In this document: positions 6,338-9,975 of the stretch, piece after piece | Numbering within the stretch: the stretch's first letter is position 1 | Layout: each line of letters begins with the position of its first letter | Origin: Tannerella sp. | GTDB lineage: Bacteria; Bacteroidota; Bacteroidia; Bacteroidales; Tannerellaceae | Assembly (NCBI GenBank): GCA_031269635.1 | Contig: JAISYY010000040.1 | Span: 1-9,975 of the forward strand | Direction of reading: 5' to 3' | Length of the DNA stretch: 9,975 nt | The notes under the pieces: generated by a model | What the model was told of the DNA's origin: nothing | The model's input: the letters and a program-made list of their open reading frames with translations, nothing else | Database searches by the model: none | Program-made: the position numbers and the translations under genes

Positions 6338-9214
6338 ATGTTTAGGAACGAAAAGATAAAGGAGAGCGGGAATATATCCGTGCTTGGGGCGCGAGTCCAT
6401 AATTTGAAGAATATTGATATTGATATACCGCGAAACAAATTGTCGGTTATCACCGGTATGAGCGGAAGCGGTAAGTCTTCGCTTGCTTTTGATACGATTT
6501 TTGCCGAAGGGCAGCGGCGGTACATAGAAACATTTTCCGCTTACGCACGCAATTTTCTCGGCAACATAGAACGGCCCGATGTCGATAAAATTAGCGGTTT
6601 AAGCCCGGTCATTTCCATTGAACAGAAAACGACTAACCGCAATCCCCGTTCTACGGTCGGCACGACGACCGAAGTGTACGATTTTATGCGTCTTCTGTAT
6701 GCGCGAGCCGGTGAGGCTTACTCGTACCTGAGCGGTGAGAAAATGGTCAAATATACCGAAGAACAGATATTGGAGCTTATCCTCAGGGATTATAAAGGCC
6801 GCAAGACTTACCTGCTTGCTCCCGTCGTGCGTAACCGCAAAGGACATTACCGGGAGTTGTTCGAACAGATTCGCAAGAAGGGTTATCTGAATGTCCGTGT
6901 TGACGGCAAAATGGAAGAAATAAGGCACGGGATGAAACTCGACCGCTACAAAATGCACAGCATCGAAATCGTGATAGACAAAATGACTGTTACCGGTTCC
7001 GAAAGCCAGCGCCTCAAACAGAGCCTGCGCATAGCCATGAAACAGGGCGACGGACTTGTCCTGCTGCTCGACGCCGTCACGGACGAGGTGCGCTTTTACA
7101 GCCGCCGCCTCATGTGCCCCGTCACGGGACTTTCGTACAGCGAACCGGCACCGCACAACTTCTCATTTAATTCCCCTCATGGCGCCTGTCCGCACTGCAA
7201 AGGGTTAGGCTCGGTCAACATCCTGGACATGAACAAGATTGTCCCCGATCCTGCGTTAAGCATTCACGGAGGGGGAATCGTCGCGCTCGGCAAGTATAAA
7301 AATTCCATGATCTTCTGGCAGATCGACGCGCTTTGTAAAAAGCATGGCGTTACCATCAACACGCCCATACGGGACCTGCCCGAAGATGCGATTGACGAAA
7401 TAATGAACGGAACGGGCGATCGCCTGCCTATAAACAATGAATATATAGGCAAGTCAAGCTATATGCTCTCATACGAAGGCGTCGCCAAATACATCTCCAT
7501 GCAACAGGAAGACGAGGCTTCGACGCTGGCGCAGCGATGGGCGGAACAGTTCGTCAGTACGTCCGTTTGTCCCGACTGTAACGGGCAGCGCCTCAACAAG
7601 GAAGCGCTGCACTACCGGATAGGCGGCAAAAACATTGCCGAACTGTCCGAAATGGACGTCTCGGAACTGTATCAATGGATGATGTCCGTCGAAGAAAAGT
7701 TGTCCGGACAACAAAAAGCTATCGCGGAGGAAATTTTAAAAGAAATACGTGCACGGTTGAAATTCCTGCTCGACGTCGGGCTTGATTATCTTGCGCTGAA
7801 CAGGGCTTCGGCCTCACTGTCCGGCGGCGAGAGCCAGCGCATACGCCTTGCCACCCAGATCGGCAGTCAGCTGGTCAATGTGCTTTATATCCTGGACGAG
7901 CCGAGCATAGGACTTCATCAGCGCGACAATGTGCGCCTCATCAATTCATTAAAAGAACTGCGCGATGCCGGGAACTCGGTCATTGTCGTAGAACATGACA
8001 GGGACACCATGCTCAGCGCCGATTATGTGGTAGATATGGGACCAAAAGCGGGACGCCTCGGAGGGGAAATCGTCTTCGCCGGGACGCCTCCGGAAATGCT
8101 GAAAGCCGACACTCTGACGTCGGCCTATCTCAACGGTCGCAAAGCGATCGAAATTCCCGCATCGAGGCGGCCGGGCAACGGTCATTTCATCACCGTGAAA
8201 GGCGCAAGCGGGAATAACCTGAAAGATATTGACGTCGCCTTTCCCCTGGGCACGTTGATTTGTGTCACGGGCGTATCGGGAAGCGGCAAATCTACACTGA
8301 TAAGCAATACGTTGCAGCCCATACTCAGCCGGCATTTCTACCGCTCGCTGGAGCCGCCCCTGCCGTACCGGTCGATCGAAGGAATCGAACACATTGACAA
8401 GATCGTCAACGTAGACCAGTCCCCGATCGGACGTTCCCCGCGCAGTAATCCGGCAACGTACACCGGCGTGTTTTCCGACGTACGCAATCTGTTCGTCGAA
8501 CTGCCCGAATCGAAAATACGCGGTTATAAACCCGGACGTTTCTCGTTCAACGTTTCGGGCGGCCGGTGTGAAACCTGCAAGGGCAACGGCTACAAAACGA
8601 TTGAGATGAATTTCCTGCCCGACGTATACGTCCCCTGCGAAGACTGCCACGGCAAACGGTATAACCGCGAGACGCTCGAAGTGCGTTTTCGCGGCAAGTC
8701 GATTGCGGACGTACTGGATATGACGATCAATATGGCCGTCGAATTTTTTGAAAATGTGCCGGCCATACTGAACAAAATCAAGGTGCTGCAGGATGTCGGA
8801 CTGGGATATATTAAACTCGGCCAGCCCTCAACTACCCTGTCCGGCGGCGAAAGCCAGCGCGTCAAACTGGCGACCGAACTCTCAAAGCGCGACACGGGAA
8901 AAACCCTCTACGTACTCGATGAACCGACCACCGGACTACACTTTGACGACATACGGGTACTGCTCGGCGTCCTGAACAGGCTCGTTGACAAAGGCAATAC
9001 GATCATCATCATCGAACATAACATGGATATTATAAAGTCTGCCGATTACATCATTGATATGGGCCTCGAAGGCGGACGCACAGGCGGTTATGTGATTTTC
9101 GCCGGGACGCCCGAACAGTTCATTGCAGCAGAAACAAAAAGCTACACCGCCCCGTTCCTGAAAAAAGAGATGGAAGCAGGAGCAGGGAGTCAATTTTTAA
9201 TTCGTAATTCGTAA
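6338..9214 (+). CDS. uvrA: Excinuclease ABC subunit A (UvrA)
   Basis: UvrA is the ATPase dimer that recognises bulky DNA damage and loads UvrB in nucleotide excision repair. The 958 residues (E. coli: 940) carry both ATPase modules. Module one has Walker A GMSGSGKSS (40-48), signature LSGGESQR (from 494) and Walker B LYILDEPSIGLH. Module two has Walker A GVSGSGKST (645-653), signature LSGGESQR (from 834) and LYVLDEPTTGLH. The UvrB-binding and insertion region lies between the first Walker A and its signature, marking this as full UvrA rather than the short UvrA2 type. The second zinc module is complete (C744, C747, C767, C770). The first has C260, C284 and C287 but Thr263 where E. coli UvrA has the second Cys; this may be a lineage trait. 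The last residues (SQFLIRNS) and the stop are encoded by a heptamer repeat. No consensus promoter or SOS-type operator was seen upstream. Confidence 0.97.
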   Translation: MFRNEKIKESGNISVLGARVHNLKNIDIDIPRNKLSVITGMSGSGKSSLAFDTIFAEGQRRYIETFSAYARNFLGNIERPDVDKISGLSPVISIEQKTTNRNPRSTVGTTTEVYDFMRLLYARAGEAYSYLSGEKMVKYTEEQILELILRDYKGRKTYLLAPVVRNRKGHYRELFEQIRKKGYLNVRVDGKMEEIRHGMKLDRYKMHSIEIVIDKMTVTGSESQRLKQSLRIAMKQGDGLVLLLDAVTDEVRFYSRRLMCPVTGLSYSEPAPHNFSFNSPHGACPHCKGLGSVNILDMNKIVPDPALSIHGGGIVALGKYKNSMIFWQIDALCKKHGVTINTPIRDLPEDAIDEIMNGTGDRLPINNEYIGKSSYMLSYEGVAKYISMQQEDEASTLAQRWAEQFVSTSVCPDCNGQRLNKEALHYRIGGKNIAELSEMDVSELYQWMMSVEEKLSGQQKAIAEEILKEIRARLKFLLDVGLDYLALNRASASLSGGESQRIRLATQIGSQLVNVLYILDEPSIGLHQRDNVRLINSLKELRDAGNSVIVVEHDRDTMLSADYVVDMGPKAGRLGGEIVFAGTPPEMLKADTLTSAYLNGRKAIEIPASRRPGNGHFITVKGASGNNLKDIDVAFPLGTLICVTGVSGSGKSTLISNTLQPILSRHFYRSLEPPLPYRSIEGIEHIDKIVNVDQSPIGRSPRSNPATYTGVFSDVRNLFVELPESKIRGYKPGRFSFNVSGGRCETCKGNGYKTIEMNFLPDVYVPCEDCHGKRYNRETLEVRFRGKSIADVLDMTINMAVEFFENVPAILNKIKVLQDVGLGYIKLGQPSTTLSGGESQRVKLATELSKRDTGKTLYVLDEPTTGLHFDDIRVLLGVLNRLVDKGNTIIIIEHNMDIIKSADYIIDMGLEGGRTGGYVIFAGTPEQFIAAETKSYTAPFLKKEMEAGAGSQFLIRNS

Positions 9215-9226
9215 TTTTTAATTCGT
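9192..9226. repeat. Heptanucleotide repeat (AATTCGT/AATTTTT), five units
   Basis: Five contiguous 7-mers read AATTTTT, AATTCGT, AATTCGT, AATTTTT, AATTCGT. They overlap the 3' end of uvrA, including its TAA at 9212-9214, and end eight bases before the next ATG. Two are the alternative form AATTTTT, which suggests substitution or mixed expansion. Confidence 0.9.
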
Positions 9227-9233
9227 AAAGAGT

Positions 9234-9452
9234 ATGAAGAATCCCATACAAATGATTAAGCAGTGTATAGCGAACGAGGAGCCTTATTTTGTGCTTCGCG
9301 GCAAAGATATATGCGCCCTCCCGGCTATCGAGAAATACTACGAATCCGTCAGGGAGAAAGTCAAAGACCCTTATTTCATCGAGGAGATAGAGGAGATAAT
9401 GAAAGATTTCCGCGCATTCCGCGATGAACAGGAAACGCATATTCCCGATTAA
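9234..9452 (+). CDS. Small hypothetical protein, 72 residues
   Basis: The ATG at 9234 lies 19 bp after the uvrA stop, and the stop is 12 bp before the YigZ-family start, so it sits in an apparent uvrA-to-yigZ operon. The product is soluble, acidic and probably helical, with segments such as IEKYYESVREKVKDPYF and IEEIEEIMKDFRAFRDEQE; there is no signal peptide or membrane segment. I do not recognise a named domain. The tight packing between two housekeeping genes and the charged, regular composition favour a real gene. A role cannot be inferred beyond a small cytosolic, possibly protein-binding, helical protein. Confidence 0.7.
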   Translation: MKNPIQMIKQCIANEEPYFVLRGKDICALPAIEKYYESVREKVKDPYFIEEIEEIMKDFRAFRDEQETHIPD

Positions 9453-9464
9453 CCGTTACTGTTG

Positions 9465-9975
9465 ATGACGGAAGATACTTACAAGACCGTAAAAGGTCTG
9501 TCGGAAGGATATTACACGGAGAAACGAAGCCGTTTCCTGTCATTTGCCATGCCTGTGCGGACGCCGGAAGAAGCAATGGAATGCATACGGGCGTACAGGA
9601 AAAAATACTACGATGCCGGCACGTCTGCTGGGCATACATGCTCGGCGCCGATCGTAAAACATTTCGCGCCAACGACGACGGCGAACCGTCCTCCACTGCC
9701 GGGAAACCGATCCTGGGACAAATCAATTCCAACGAACTGACCGACATACTCATCATCGTAGTCCGTTATTTCGGCGGCATCGAACTCGGAACAGGCGGAT
9801 TGATCGCCGCCTACCGCACGGCCGCTGCCGAAGCAATCGCCGCCGCGGAAATCGAAGAACGCACCGTCGACGAAACGCTGACGGTCGTCTTCGAATACCC
9901 CAGCCTTAACAGCATCATGCGTATCGTGAAAGAAGAACAGCCGGAAATCGTCTCCCAAACGTTTGAAATGACGTG
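9465..9975 (+). pseudogene. yigZ: YigZ/IMPACT family protein gene, frameshifted and cut by window end
   Basis: From ATG 9465 the frame reads TEDTYKTVKGLSEG to KKYYDA and then goes out of register. Family members continue DARH-x-C-x-A, and exactly that (RHVCWAYMLGADRKTFRAND) is found in the -1-shifted frame from 9617. One C is missing in GATGCC|GGCAC at 9615-9618. The second frame stays open to the window edge and contains the family hallmarks DDGEPSSTAGKPILGQI and VVRYFGGIELGTGGLI. The family (YigZ in E. coli, IMPACT in eukaryotes) is a two-domain cytosolic protein; its bacterial role is uncertain. As sequenced, the product would stop near 9740 with a nonsense tail. A sequencing or assembly error is the simplest explanation, since the downstream half is well conserved; a recent true mutation is the alternative. 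Confidence 0.85.

Noticed and set aside
7949..8650. 233-codon minus-strand open frame inside uvrA
   Set aside because: It is antisense to conserved UvrA sequence that includes the second Walker A and zinc motifs, and has no protein-like features of its own.

Overview
The window looks like the chromosome of a Bacteroidota bacterium, most likely order Bacteroidales. Three things support this. One gene carries a gliding-motility/type IX secretion C-terminal (CHU_C) domain. A LysM protein with a periplasmic-binding-like domain is translationally coupled to a PorT-like outer membrane barrel. The promoters fit the Bacteroides consensus TTTG-N19-21-TAnnTTTG. The genus cannot be fixed from this sequence.

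Layout: 1-97 is the 3' end of an unrecognised plus-strand gene. 98-1135 is a gene-free interval between convergent genes. It holds a heptanucleotide repeat, then a striking array of palindromes (CCGCARYTGCGG) repeating every 41-42 bp from about 180 to 690, then a GC-rich stretch with no recognisable gene. 1136-3651 (minus strand) is a two-gene envelope operon, LysM-PBP protein then beta-barrel, joined by an ATGA overlap. 3652-3801 is a divergent promoter region. 3802-9975 (plus strand) holds a PKD/CHU_C secreted protein, an MltD-like lytic transglycosylase, uvrA, a small conserved-looking protein and a YigZ/IMPACT-family gene that carries a one-base frameshift and runs off the window.

The genes are mostly housekeeping. 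Four encode cell-envelope proteins (peptidoglycan binding, peptidoglycan cleavage, outer membrane barrel, T9SS-type surface protein). UvrA is the damage sensor of nucleotide excision repair. YigZ is a small conserved protein of uncertain role.

The unusual material is in the intergenic DNA. The palindrome array has a mean spacing of 41.6 bp, close to four helical turns, and always keeps a purine-pyrimidine centre. It passes from AT-rich 42-bp units into a GC-rich 123-bp (3 x 41) tandem duplication. Three separate heptamer repeats, all of the form ATTCNNN on one strand, lie at or just after stop codons; one supplies the last residues and stop codon of UvrA. A third repeat type, 21 bp x 3, precedes the lytic transglycosylase.
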